A DNA stretch of 64,000 nucleotides from Clostridium gelidum (GCF_019977655.1 NZ_AP024849.1:815001-879000), one strand, 5' to 3'. Positions 1 through 11,690 are shown, numbered from the stretch's first letter. The notes: a model not told the origin generated them from the sequence alone. Made by a program: numbers and translations.

Positions 1-2878
<2,878 letters not shown>

Positions 2879-3013
2879 ATTATTTAATCAAGTTGTAAAA
2901 TATACATTAATTCTATATGCAATTTTGAAAGAACAATTCTTTCAGAGGAAAACAAATTCTAACGAATTTGGATAAGTTCGTCTAACTAAATCATAGATTT
3001 AGAGACTCACTTA

Positions 3014-3131
3014 ATCTCGTGACGATGGCATAGAGGTAACACTCCTTCCCATTCCGAACAGGACAGTTAAGGTCTATAGCGCCGATGGTACTGCACGGGT
3101 GACTGTGTGGCAGAGTAGGACGTTGCGAGGT
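3014..3131 (+). rRNA. 5S ribosomal RNA
   Basis: A 5S rRNA begins about 135 bases after the 23S end. It contains the conserved CCATTCCGAACAGG loop and a GTAGGACGTTGCGAG 3' end. CTCG near 3016 pairs with CGAG near 3126 to close helix I. The ends are set by that helix and may be off by a few bases. No tRNA gene is seen between 23S and 5S or after 5S. Confidence 0.96.
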
Positions 3132-3137
3132 AAATAA

Positions 3138-3167
3138 AAAAGATAGTTATAATAGCTATCTTTTTTT
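3138..3167 (+). terminator. rRNA operon terminator
   Basis: AAAGATAGTTA and TAGCTATCTTT form an 11-bp stem (one G-T pair) with a 3-base loop, followed by a run of T. It begins about 7 bases after the 5S end. Confidence 0.9.
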
Positions 3168-3169
3168 GT

Positions 3170-3600
3170 TGTATATATGTTGTGAAAATAATTCTTCATA
3201 TAAAATTGAAGAAATTCTGTAAGAAAAAGTGAGATTCACGAAAGTGATGCTCCAAAGAGTGAATGTCCCAATTTTATATTTTGAAACATGAATTTTCTCC
3301 TTGGAGCGTTCATATTTGGTTAGCAGAACTTTATCTTTGAACTTCAGCTATAATTGATCACAGACTACCCATAAAGGGCATCAATTGTACAGTGTAAGTT
3401 TTTAAGAGCAACATGTATAAATAAAATCATTACACATTCAATTTTATTAGAAATTATCAAAATCAAGAATCTTTTTAAAAGTAGATAGGATTTTATTGAA
3501 TCAGCAATAATGAATGCAGTTTATATAATAATAGATAGTAAAGCATGATTTAAATATTAATATGTTAGTTTATTATCATTTAATATATGAATTAGGAAAA
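3170..3600. other. non-coding spacer with inverted repeats
   Basis: No ORF with a ribosome binding site is seen. An 11-bp perfect inverted repeat, ATATAAAATTG at 3197-3207 and its complement at 3269-3279, brackets about 60 bases. A further pair, GCTCCAA and TTGGAGC, lies at about 3249 and 3301. This may be a decayed foldback element or rRNA-distal processing structure; its role is unknown. Confidence 0.4.
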
Positions 3601-3642
3601 AACAAACTTTTGATTTTATGCAAAAAATAGTATAATATAATA

Positions 3643-3763
3643 ATAGAGAACTTTAGTATGACCAAAACAAAAATCCTAGAATATATGTTTTAGGGCTATT
3701 GGAATAAATTTATAAAAGATGAATTTTAACACTTAAGCACTGCTCGACATAGTGCTTTTTTAT
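3643..3763 (+). ncRNA. candidate small RNA with own promoter and terminator
   Basis: A -10 box TATAAT at 3631-3636 has a weak -35 upstream (TTTTGA, 17-bp spacing, or TTGATT, 15-bp spacing). About 90 bases after the predicted start is a terminator: AAGCACT and AGTGCTT arms around GCTCGACAT, then a T-run (3735-3763). The roughly 120-base interval has no convincing ORF and contains a small hairpin (CCTAgAA / TTTTAGG). It would make a short free-standing RNA. No known RNA family was recognised. Confidence 0.3.
3735..3763 (+). terminator. intrinsic terminator
   Basis: AAGCACT pairs with AGTGCTT across a 9-base loop and is followed by TTTTTATTTT. No protein gene precedes it directly, which is the main reason for proposing a small RNA upstream. 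Confidence 0.7.
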
Positions 3764-4039
3764 TTTGAATTTTATATTAATTTAGTAAAATTAGATTTTT
3801 GAGAAGAGATAGATTGTTTTAAGATTAATTTTAGGGAAAAATAAACTTTTTATTATCATTTCTAGATAACATATATCATAATGCTCATTATGATTATTAT
3901 CACCAATAGAACAAAATACACAGCAGATATGAGAAATACAATGTATATAAAATACAAGCCTCGCGTGACTTATCTACTAATTTCTAGATTTATATTTTTG
4001 GCTTTAAAGTTAATAAAAATAACTGGAGGCATGGAATAA

Positions 4040-4210
4040 ATGGGAAAATTAATAAAAATAAATATGTATGCAGATAAAAAGAAATGCAAGAATAAACCAA
4101 TAAATATTAGCATATTAGAAAAAAACTTTGCTACATATGAAAAATGGTTAGAAAAAACTAATAGAGAAGATGGTATTGAAAATTATAAAAAGTTTTTAAT
4201 GATTGGATAA
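4040..4210 (+). CDS. small hypothetical protein, 56 aa
   Basis: A short ORF starts with ATG at 4040, ten bases after a clear GGAGG (4025-4029). It ends at a TAA followed 38 bases later by a strong terminator. The protein is lysine- and asparagine-rich (starts MGKLIKINMY, ends YKKFLMIG) with no signal peptide, membrane segment or known motif. A well-placed ribosome binding site plus a dedicated terminator suggests a real gene. The family is not recognised. Confidence 0.6.
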   Translation: MGKLIKINMYADKKKCKNKPINISILEKNFATYEKWLEKTNREDGIENYKKFLMIG

Positions 4211-4248
4211 TATTGCAGTTACACAATATATCAATGAAAATCTCATAA

Positions 4249-4293
4249 AGACGGAGAAGCTTCAAATGATGGAGATTCTCCGTCTCTTATTTT
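4249..4293 (+). terminator. intrinsic terminator after the 56-aa ORF
   Basis: AGACGGAGAA (4249) pairs perfectly with TTCTCCGTCT (4276-4285), followed by a T-rich tail. It would end transcription of the small ORF at 4040. Confidence 0.8.
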
Positions 4294-4672
4294 GATTATA
4301 ATAATGTTAGGCACAATCAATAATTATATGCATTACTATAGTAGTTGTTTACTATTAGCAGGATATATTAGAGAAAATAAAAAACATTAATATATATTTA
4401 ATTTATAAATAATATCTTTAGGTTTATATGTAATATCTTTTAAAATAAAAAAAATTACAGTATATAAGAAATAATATGTAAAAATTTTATAATTATTTTA
4501 TTTAAACGTTATGATTTATTGATTTAATAAAATATCACAATGAATTTAAGATTATAATGTGAAAAAATATGTCATTTGATGTCTAATGGTAGTGTATTCC
4601 ATTGAAATTAATTCAATATTCGTATAGTATAATCATATTATGGTAATAATACATTACGAGGTGGAATACGAT
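4294..4672. other. AT-rich spacer with a partial repeat end
   Basis: No gene is seen. Bases 4307-4325 match the left end of the 165-bp foldback family (TTAGGCACAATCAA), without a matching right end nearby. A TATAAT at 4628 lies shortly before the next gene and may be its -10 box, but no well-spaced -35 is evident. Confidence 0.4.
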
Positions 4673-5686
4673 ATGAATAAATTAGTTTTACTAAGTGAAG
4701 TAAGAAAAGGAAAAAATAAATTATTAGAATTTAATAAAATTAAAAGTGAAGAAGAAGAGTCTACGAAATCATATGCTACTTTTAAAGAAAAATTTAACTT
4801 TTTTCAAAATCAAGATAGTATTTTAGATTTAAATGATAAAAAGAATAATTATACTAAATATGAAAAAAGATTAAAGGGAATTATGAAAAGAATTTTCTTA
4901 TTAGATAATAAGAGTCTATTAATAGAGTTTTTAAATTCAATATATAATGATGAATTAAGTGTAAATACTAAAATTGAATATATAAAAAATAAAGATATTA
5001 TCAATAAAAATGAAATGAAAATTTTAAAAGGATCCAATTATGATGTTAGAATTTTAGCAGAAGATGATTATAGAAAGTTCGAATATGAAATACAATTTGA
5101 AACTAAGGATGATCAAAATACAGCTATAATAATAACAAAAATAAATTTTACAAATGATTATAGCAATATTATAAACCTTAATAATAAGAAAAGAGAATAT
5201 GAAAATAATAATGAACTTAATTTAGAAAAAGGCTCAAAAGATAACTCAAATAGATTTTTAATAATGCTTAATTCAAATATTGAAGTTCCAGATGTATATG
5301 AATTTAAAACAGATATTGAAGGCGAAAATATAGATAATAAGATTAATATAATGAAAAGTTGGAAATATGATTTTAAACAACTAGTTGAAAAAAATATATA
5401 TCTATTATTTCCAATGAAAGCATTAGATCTCAGGACAAGATTATTAAGTATAGGGCAAGATGCTGGGTCTAAAGATTTAATTAATGATGAAATAGTTAGA
5501 TTTTTTAAAGATATGAACAGGTATCTAAGTAGAGTTAAAGACGAAGATATAATTACAGATAAAGATATTAATGAATTAAACTTAATAGCTATTGATTTAT
5601 TAACTCATTTTAGTAAGGAGAAAAATAACATTTGTGTAGATATAAAGAGAGATTTAGAAGCTACTTTAAAATATATTGTTGTATAG
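4673..5686 (+). CDS. PD-(D/E)XK nuclease family transposase-like (Rpn-like) protein
   Basis: The start is placed at ATG 4673, eight bases after GAGGTGG; an upstream in-frame ATG at 4640 has no such site. The 337-aa protein resembles clostridial Rpn-like PD-(D/E)XK proteins. It has a segment like FLNSIYNDELS, then a nuclease-like core with DVR...DDYRKFEYEIQFET, and later SWKYDFKQLVEKNIYLLFP. Family members usually begin close to the FLNSIYND segment. Here about 75 charged residues precede it, and the middle is rich in Asn and Lys, which suggests divergence. Catalytic activity cannot be judged. The homology is recalled by eye and is moderate. Confidence 0.55.
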   Translation: MNKLVLLSEVRKGKNKLLEFNKIKSEEEESTKSYATFKEKFNFFQNQDSILDLNDKKNNYTKYEKRLKGIMKRIFLLDNKSLLIEFLNSIYNDELSVNTKIEYIKNKDIINKNEMKILKGSNYDVRILAEDDYRKFEYEIQFETKDDQNTAIIITKINFTNDYSNIINLNNKKREYENNNELNLEKGSKDNSNRFLIMLNSNIEVPDVYEFKTDIEGENIDNKINIMKSWKYDFKQLVEKNIYLLFPMKALDLRTRLLSIGQDAGSKDLINDEIVRFFKDMNRYLSRVKDEDIITDKDINELNLIAIDLLTHFSKEKNNICVDIKRDLEATLKYIVV

Positions 5687-5711
5687 TAATCTACAATGGA
5701 TAATGTAGAAT

Positions 5712-5814
5712 TGACAATGAAGGATAGAAATCCGCTTAAGGGAGATTTTTCAAAATATATATTTAAAGAAAACTGTGGTTTTCATTATTAATTGTTCATT
5801 GTAATTGTCAATCG
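5712..5814. repeat. imperfect inverted repeat (ATTGACAAT-ended)
   Basis: ATTGACAATGAAGG near 5712 is mirrored by TTCATTGTAATTGTCAAT ending near 5814. About 100 bases between a nuclease-like gene and a spore protein gene therefore form a loose foldback. Related ATTGACAATT ends occur at 17514 and near 32090, so this may be a dispersed family. Confidence 0.5.
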
Positions 5815-5958
5815 AAAAATATAAGGATAAATTTTGAATTTATTCATCACATTTACAAGGATAAAAAATGATCCAAGGGTTAAAATACTATTATCGGCAG
5901 GGGAAATTGAAAAGTTTTTTCTACTGATAAATACCAAATTAACCGAGGAGGGATTTAT

Positions 5959-6144
5959 ATGTCAAATGGTAGTTCATTAGTTCCAGAAGCAAGGCAAGGC
6001 TTAGCTACATTCAAGAACGAAGTGGCTCAAGAACTAGGTGTTCCATTTAAAGAATATAATGGAGACTTAAGTTCAAGACAATGTGGTTCAGTAGGCGGGG
6101 AAATGGTAAAAAGAATGGTAGAGGAATATGAGCATAGAATATAA
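5959..6144 (+). CDS. alpha/beta-type small acid-soluble spore protein
   Basis: This 61-aa protein has the SASP hallmarks. A central LATFKNEVAQELGV segment carries the FKNEVA-like germination protease (GPR) site, and a C-terminal half contains NGDLSSRQCGSVGGEMVKRM. In the family these proteins coat and protect spore DNA and are degraded on germination. A strong GAGGAGGG lies seven bases before ATG. It is monocistronic with its own terminator. Transcription by SigG in the forespore is expected from the family, but no convincing SigG box was identified. A cysteine in the C-terminal half is somewhat unusual. Confidence 0.95.
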   Translation: MSNGSSLVPEARQGLATFKNEVAQELGVPFKEYNGDLSSRQCGSVGGEMVKRMVEEYEHRI

Positions 6145-6216
6145 CAAGAATCATATGGTTCTAAATTACATTCGAATGAAGATATGTTAGAAATAGCATA
6201 ATCATATTCTAAAATG

Positions 6217-6257
6217 AGAGATACATTACAAAGATGTAATGTATCTCTTGTTTTTTT
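6217..6257 (+). terminator. terminator of the SASP gene
   Basis: AGAGATACATTAC (6217-6229) pairs perfectly with GTAATGTATCTCT (6236-6248), followed by TTTTTTT. Confidence 0.9.
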
Positions 6258-6337
6258 GTTTTATTTTGGACTCTTTATTGATTTCGTGATAAAATTAGAA
6301 CAAAGGTTCGCAATAAAAATTGATGATAGGTGATTAT

Positions 6338-7468
6338 ATGAAAAAGATTAAAATTTTACATACAGCAGATATACATTTTGATACTCCATTTAGTGGAATG
6401 ACACCAAAAGAAGCTTTAAAGAGCAAAGAAGAATTGAAACAAGTTTTTGAAAAAATAATAGAAATGACTTTGGAAAAAGAAATAGATATTCTTTTAATTG
6501 CAGGTGATATATTTGATAATCTATCTGTAAATAAAACTACTCTTCATTTTATTAAAAATTGTTTTGAAACGATAAGTAAAGTAAATGTGTTTATAAGTCC
6601 AGGGAATCATGATCCATTTAACGAAAAATCTTTTTATAGTATTGTAAAGTGGTCTAGTAATGTTCATGTATTTAAAGGTAACATGGAAAATGTTATTTTG
6701 GAAAATATAAATACTGTAGTTTGGGGTGTTGGATTTAATAGTTCTCATGTTAATAAATCATTATTAAAAGATGTTAAAAGAGTAGATGGATATAATAACA
6801 TAATGGTTCTTCATGGTGAAATCACGACTGCCAAAGAAGGAAATGATTATAATCCTATTACTGAAGAAGATATAGCTAAAAGTGATATGGATTATATAGC
6901 ACTAGGACATAGACATAAGTTCTCAGCGGTTAAAAAGATAGATAATACTTATTATAGCTATAGTGGTTGTCCTCAAGGTAGAGGGTTCGATGAACTTGAA
7001 GATAAGGGAATAGTTTTAATTGAACTTAAAGACAAATTTGTAGAAAGTAAGTTTATTAGAACATCAATTAGAAATTATTATGAAAAAGAAATTAATATTC
7101 AAGGGTGTTTTGGATATAATGAAGTGAAAAGCAAGATTATTAATGAAATTCAAGTGATAGATAGGAAAAGTAATTTATATAAGATAATTTTAATAGGAGA
7201 AGTATGTGAAGAATTTACATTAAATGAAGAATTTTTAAAAGAACTACTCAAGGATGAATTTTATTTTGTAAAAGTCATAGATAAGAGTGAAATTAAATTA
7301 GATATAAATGAATTAATTAAGGGATATTCTTTAAAAAGTATATTTGCTAAAAAGATATATGAAAGATTGCAAAATGCAGAAACAGAAGAGGAAAGAGAAA
7401 TTATAAATCTAGCACTAAAAATAGGACTTCAAAGTATTACAGGTGAAGAGGTAAAGATTTATGAATGA
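6338..7468 (+). CDS. SbcD-like DNA repair exonuclease (YhaO family metallophosphoesterase)
   Basis: The start chosen is ATG 6338 after AGGTGA; a TTG 18 bases upstream is possible but lacks a ribosome binding site. The 376-aa protein carries the calcineurin-like metallophosphoesterase series: HTADIHFD near the N-terminus, AGDIFDN, SPGNHDPF, LHGE and LGHRHK. These supply the di-metal (Mn) ligands. Its stop overlaps the start of the SbcC-like gene by eight bases, so the two are translationally coupled. By analogy with SbcCD/Rad50-Mre11, it would be the nuclease subunit acting on DNA ends and hairpins. YhaO is a better match than classical SbcD because of its partner. Confidence 0.9.
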   Translation: MKKIKILHTADIHFDTPFSGMTPKEALKSKEELKQVFEKIIEMTLEKEIDILLIAGDIFDNLSVNKTTLHFIKNCFETISKVNVFISPGNHDPFNEKSFYSIVKWSSNVHVFKGNMENVILENINTVVWGVGFNSSHVNKSLLKDVKRVDGYNNIMVLHGEITTAKEGNDYNPITEEDIAKSDMDYIALGHRHKFSAVKKIDNTYYSYSGCPQGRGFDELEDKGIVLIELKDKFVESKFIRTSIRNYYEKEINIQGCFGYNEVKSKIINEIQVIDRKSNLYKIILIGEVCEEFTLNEEFLKELLKDEFYFVKVIDKSEIKLDINELIKGYSLKSIFAKKIYERLQNAETEEEREIINLALKIGLQSITGEEVKIYE

Positions 7469-10205
7469 CACATTAATTAAAAAGGTTAATATTGAATTCT
7501 TTGCTGGACTTAAGGGCAAGAGTTTAGATTTCACAAAGGGGTTTAATCTAATTTATGGGAAAAATGAACAAGGGAAAAGCTCCATAGAAAATTTCATTAA
7601 AATATGGCTATATGGAATTGACAGTTCAAGAGGAAAGGTTAATGAGAGAAAAAAATATTTGCCTTTAACTGGTGAAAAGATTTCTGGTGAATTGATAATA
7701 GAATATAAAGGAAAAGATTATATTATAAAACGAAGTTTTGGAACAACTAAAAAGGATGATACTTGTGTAATTTTAGATGAAATAACTGGTGAAGTTATAG
7801 AAATCGAGCATAATAATGAACCGGGTAAATATTTTTTTGATATAAATTTAGCTACTTTTGTGAAAACTTTGTTTATAAGTCAGTTAGGGGTTATGGTTTC
7901 AAAGGATAAAGAAGAAGAAATAATGGAGAAAATAACTAACATATATAATACTGGAGATGAGAATACTTCTGTAAGTAAGGTTATTGAAAAGTTAGAAAAA
8001 AGGAAGAAGCAATTAGTAGCCATTAGAAAAGGTGGAGAACTTGATTTATTAAAAGAAGGCCACAATTCCCTTAAAACAGAATTATGGGAAGCTTATAAAT
8101 TAGCAGAAGAAAATGTTGATAATGAAGAAAATTTATTGAGAAAGAAACAATATAAAGTAAACATAAAAGAACAAATTCAAAAATTAGATTTATATAAAAA
8201 ATATATTAAGAAGGTAAAAATTCAAAAAGATTATAAAGAAATAAGTAATTACTTAATAAAAGGAGAAGATCTTAAAAGAAAACAAGAAGCTATAAGTGAA
8301 GAACTAAAAAAAGGCGATGATTATATAACCTTTGAGTTCTTAGATGAAATTAATGAAAAATGTTCTAGGTATTTAAGTTTATTAGATGTAAAACAAGAAA
8401 AACTAAATAAGCTTTATGAGCTGCAAGATGAATTAAAAGAAAAGAATGAAAACATGAAAAATTATAGTGTGTTTTCATCAATGGGAAATAATTTTAAAGA
8501 AAAGATATACACCTTAAAAGTTGATGTAAAGAATATGGAAGAAAAGCTTAGTGATATTGTTAATATTCAAAATTCAATTTCTAGATTAAAAATGGATATA
8601 AGTAAAGAAGCTAAGGGCACTTGTAATTTAGAATTTATAGAAAAACACAGAGATGAAATAGAAGAATTACTTAATTTTTATAAAGAAGGACTAAAGGAAT
8701 TAAAATATAAAATAGAAAGCCAAGGTTATAGCAAACCAGAATGCGACCTAAAGAATTCTCATAAAAAAACAAAATTTGTTTATTTAATAGGAATCATTAG
8801 TGTTTGTATATTTGTTTATGCAATAATAAATCAAATAATTCCTGTTGTTATAGCATGTATTCCTTTATTTATTATATTAATTAGATTGTATTTGAGATAT
8901 TCTGTAGCAATAAGGAATATTGATTTTATAAAAAAGAACAATCAATCAATTAAAAATCTAAAAGAGAGAATTACAGAATATGAGAACAAGTTAAATTTGT
9001 ATATTAATGAAACCAAAGCTTCAACCTATGAAGAGTTTATAAATAAACTCACTAAATATGATAAGTATAAAAATTATAAAGATAGTATAAGTTTAGTTAT
9101 TAAAAACAAGGAAGATGAGATTAACAAATATGATATTACTGAACTAAAATCAAATTATAATAGAAACAAAGGAGTAATAGCTTCTTTATATAGTGTGTTA
9201 TCATGCACGTCATTAGATGAGGTATTAGAGCAAGTAGAGTTTTATGAAGAATTGAAGACAAATACAAATAGACGTGAATACGAAGTTAATGGAATTAAGC
9301 AAGAAATAGAAAATATTAATGAGCAATTAGTTGATAAAGAAGATGAGATAAGAAAAAAAGTTTCTATGCTTGGATTACAAGAAGTAGAAATAGTGGATTT
9401 GCATATTAAGTTAAAAGAATATAAAGATAAAATGAATAAGATGAAAGAAATTAAAAATGCACTTGAAAATGTAGAAGAAACTTATAAGGTTTTACTAAAA
9501 GATAGGAATATAGATGAAATAAAAGAAGAAATGAGACAAATAATAAGCCAGGATATAAATTATTCTTATGAGTCAGAGGAAGAAATAGATGTTGAAATTA
9601 GAAAACAATCAAATGAATTATTAAAGATTGAAAAAGAAATAAAAGACTTAGAGCATCTTATAGAAAAGAGATATTTGGGAAAAAGAGAAATTCCAGAAAT
9701 AGAAGAAGAAATATTAATCAATAATGAAAAAATCATAAAGCTAGATAAGGAATATAAATCACTAGAACTCGCAAGTGAAATACTTAAAGAATCCTTTGAT
9801 GAAATTAGAAAAAATGTAGGTCCAGATTTGAATGAAAAAGTTGTAAAAAAATTTAATTTATTAACAGATGGTGGTTACGCCGAAGCTAAGATATCAGAAG
9901 ATTATAAGCTTAAGGTAAGGAATAATGGGGTATTATTTGATGGAGAAATATTAAGCAATGGAGCTAAAGATCAATTATATTTAGCGTTAAGACTTTCTTT
10001 TATAAATATGCTATTTAAAAATAAAGAGGTTCCTCTATTTTTAGATGATGCTTTTGTTCAATATGATGATGAAAGAAGAAAAAAAGCGTTGGAACTTTTA
10101 ATTAAGGAAGATTTTTCACAAATAATATTCTTTACTTGCCAAGAGATAGAGAAGGTAATATTAGATAATGCGTCTTATGAATATAACTTAATTACTTTAC
10201 ATTAG
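7461..10205 (+). CDS. SbcC/YhaN-like AAA ATPase with long coiled coil
   Basis: This 914-aa SMC/Rad50-like ATPase has Walker A GKNEQGKS at residues 33-40, a very long Lys/Glu-rich coiled coil, and the C-terminal signature LSNGAKDQLYLALR (about 830) followed by Walker B PLFLDDAFVQYD (about 860). A hydrophobic stretch of about 40 residues near 440-480 (YLIGIISVCIFVYAI onward) sits at the coiled-coil apex. This is typical of YhaN-type proteins rather than SbcC, where a zinc hook would sit, and suggests membrane association. It overlaps the SbcD-like gene and is presumably its ATPase partner. Its TAG stop is the first part of a repeat end (TTAGGCAC). Confidence 0.88.
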   Translation: MNDTLIKKVNIEFFAGLKGKSLDFTKGFNLIYGKNEQGKSSIENFIKIWLYGIDSSRGKVNERKKYLPLTGEKISGELIIEYKGKDYIIKRSFGTTKKDDTCVILDEITGEVIEIEHNNEPGKYFFDINLATFVKTLFISQLGVMVSKDKEEEIMEKITNIYNTGDENTSVSKVIEKLEKRKKQLVAIRKGGELDLLKEGHNSLKTELWEAYKLAEENVDNEENLLRKKQYKVNIKEQIQKLDLYKKYIKKVKIQKDYKEISNYLIKGEDLKRKQEAISEELKKGDDYITFEFLDEINEKCSRYLSLLDVKQEKLNKLYELQDELKEKNENMKNYSVFSSMGNNFKEKIYTLKVDVKNMEEKLSDIVNIQNSISRLKMDISKEAKGTCNLEFIEKHRDEIEELLNFYKEGLKELKYKIESQGYSKPECDLKNSHKKTKFVYLIGIISVCIFVYAIINQIIPVVIACIPLFIILIRLYLRYSVAIRNIDFIKKNNQSIKNLKERITEYENKLNLYINETKASTYEEFINKLTKYDKYKNYKDSISLVIKNKEDEINKYDITELKSNYNRNKGVIASLYSVLSCTSLDEVLEQVEFYEELKTNTNRREYEVNGIKQEIENINEQLVDKEDEIRKKVSMLGLQEVEIVDLHIKLKEYKDKMNKMKEIKNALENVEETYKVLLKDRNIDEIKEEMRQIISQDINYSYESEEEIDVEIRKQSNELLKIEKEIKDLEHLIEKRYLGKREIPEIEEEILINNEKIIKLDKEYKSLELASEILKESFDEIRKNVGPDLNEKVVKKFNLLTDGGYAEAKISEDYKLKVRNNGVLFDGEILSNGAKDQLYLALRLSFINMLFKNKEVPLFLDDAFVQYDDERRKKALELLIKEDFSQIIFFTCQEIEKVILDNASYEYNLITLH

Positions 10206-10252
10206 GCACAATCAAAAATTACCAGGATTCTAAATTACATACTTATGCCTGC
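10202..10252. repeat. short degenerate copy of the AGGCAC foldback family
   Basis: TTAGGCACAATCAAAAATTA at 10202 matches the left end of the 165-bp family. ATGCCTG near 10246 is a degraded right end. The TAG inside TTAGG is the stop codon of the SbcC-like gene. Confidence 0.5.
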
Positions 10253-10253
10253 C

Positions 10254-10282
10254 TTGACATATTTGCACTTTAACAGTAATAT
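10254..10282 (+). promoter_or_regulatory. promoter of the zinc-binding lipoprotein gene
   Basis: TTGACA (10254-10259) and TAATAT (10277-10282) are separated by exactly 17 bases. Transcription would start near 10289, about 43 bases before the ATG at 10332. Confidence 0.7.
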
Positions 10283-10293
10283 TATTAACAGAG

Positions 10294-10317
10294 TTGCAAA
10301 TGCAAATCAGATGCAAA
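10294..10317 (+). promoter_or_regulatory. operator-like palindrome at the transcription start
   Basis: TTGCA-AA-TGCAA (10294-10305) is a perfect inverted repeat. ATGCAAA recurs at 10300 and 10311, an 11-bp period, and TTTGCA lies within the promoter spacer. TTAACAG also occurs twice (10270, 10285). The position just after the -10 box fits a repressor site. For a zinc-uptake gene, a Zur- or AdcR-type regulator is plausible, but the sequence does not match a motif I can name with certainty. Confidence 0.45.
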
Positions 10318-10331
10318 AACGGAGGTATAAT

Positions 10332-11228
10332 ATGAAAAAGAAAATTATTTCAGGAGCTTTAGCAGTGTTAATGGGGGTTATGTTAATAGGGTGCAATGCT
10401 AAGACTGAAACTACAACAAAAAGTGCAAATGATGATAAATTAAACATTATTGTTTCAATATATCCATTAAAAGAATTTGCTGATAAAATTGGTGGGGATA
10501 AAGTAGTGGTTACTTGTTTAGTACCAGAAAATATGGAGCCACATGATTATGAACCTAAAACTAAAGATTTTGAAACATTAACTAAGAGTAAGGTTTTCAT
10601 TTATAATGGATTAGGTATGGAAAGTTGGGTAGATCAAGTTAATGAAACTATTAAAGACAAGGGTGTAACTATTGTGGATTCAAGTACTGGCGTTGATGTT
10701 AGAAAAGAAGAAAATGCTATTGATCCTCATATTTGGTTAAGTTTAAAAAGTGCACAGATACAATCTGAAAATATAAAAAATACACTTGTTAAACTAGATG
10801 AGAAGAATAAAGATTATTATGAAGAAAATTATAAGAAGTTTAAAGAAGAATTAGAAAATTTATATAATGAATATAAACCTAAATTTGATAGATTAAATAA
10901 AAAGAATTTTATAACAGGTCATGCTGCTTTTGGATATTTATGTAGAGATTTTGGATTAACACAAAAATCAGTAGAGAATTTATTTGCAGAAGGAGAGCCA
11001 ACACCAAAGCAATTAGAAGATTTAATTAATTTCTGTAAGGAAAACAACATAAAGACTATTTTTTCTGAAGCATTATCAAGTCCTAAAGTTTCAGAAACTT
11101 TAGCAAAAGAAGTTGGGGCAAAAGTTGTGCCAATATTAACATTAGAATCTAAAGAAGAAGGTAAGGATTATATACAAGTTATGAGATATAACTTAGATGA
11201 AATATATAGCTGCTTATCAAAAGAATAA
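10332..11228 (+). CDS. metal (zinc) ABC transporter substrate-binding lipoprotein
   Basis: The start is ATG 10332 after GGAGG; longer in-frame extensions upstream lie in promoter DNA. The 298-aa protein has a lipoprotein signal ending VMLIGC, with the Cys at about residue 20. It then shows the ZnuA/AdcA/TroA (cluster A-I) fold. Metal ligands are visible in EPHDYEP, DPHIWLS, TGHAAFGYL and the FSEAL acidic site. It should bind zinc or manganese outside the membrane. No permease or ATPase gene is next to it, so it must work with components encoded elsewhere. The His-rich loop of many ZnuA proteins is missing, so zinc versus manganese is uncertain. Confidence 0.9.
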   Translation: MKKKIISGALAVLMGVMLIGCNAKTETTTKSANDDKLNIIVSIYPLKEFADKIGGDKVVVTCLVPENMEPHDYEPKTKDFETLTKSKVFIYNGLGMESWVDQVNETIKDKGVTIVDSSTGVDVRKEENAIDPHIWLSLKSAQIQSENIKNTLVKLDEKNKDYYEENYKKFKEELENLYNEYKPKFDRLNKKNFITGHAAFGYLCRDFGLTQKSVENLFAEGEPTPKQLEDLINFCKENNIKTIFSEALSSPKVSETLAKEVGAKVVPILTLESKEEGKDYIQVMRYNLDEIYSCLSKE

Positions 11229-11253
11229 CAAATAATAATGATAGGATATAAAT

Positions 11254-11304
11254 AGAGCTGGAATGTATACAAAATAATTTTTGTATACATTCCAGCTCTT
11301 TTCT
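11254..11304 (+). terminator. terminator of the zinc lipoprotein gene
   Basis: A long perfect stem joins AGAGCTGGAATGTATAC (from 11254) with its complement ending at 11299, followed by TTTT. Confidence 0.88.
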
Positions 11305-11690
11305 TAAATTCATAATAATGTAAAGTGTATGGATAATTATATAAAAACAATACAACTCCAATAATATGAAAAGTAGATTATTAATATTAAAAATAATGCT
11401 CATATATAAAAGATAAATTGCAAGTAAAAGATTCGATTATCAGATATATTTTAGGACAAACAAAAATAATATTAATAAATATTTATGTTAAATTTAGTGA
11501 AATTCAGCTGATTTTTTACAAGGAATTAAACTAAACAATGTTAAATTATGGCATATTATGTTAAGTTAATGCTGATATTGTTAACTTTATCTAAAGATTA
11601 TATCAATGAGTATTAGGCGCTGATATAATCTAGATAAAAAATGGAGATTAAGGGATATTATTAATTAACATTAATAGGGGAGGCTCTTGT
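11305..11690. other. AT-rich upstream region of the chemotaxis operon
   Basis: There is no gene in this span of about 390 bases. Small minus-strand ORFs here overlap the terminator and lack ribosome binding sites. Near its end a long hairpin precedes cheY (11590-11634). Confidence 0.5.
11590..11634 (+). promoter_or_regulatory. inverted repeat upstream of the chemotaxis operon
   Basis: TCTAAAGATTATATCA (11590-11605) is mirrored by TGATATAATCTAGA (11621-11634) across a 15-base loop. The right arm contains TATAAT (11624-11629), which could be a -10 box, so the hairpin could be an operator over the promoter. There is no T-run, so it is not a terminator. Confidence 0.4.

Noticed and set aside
11168..11403. 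Minus-strand ORFs of 60 and 74 codons after the zinc lipoprotein gene
   Set aside because: They cross the perfect terminator hairpin, lack ribosome binding sites and have AT-rich composition typical of non-coding DNA.
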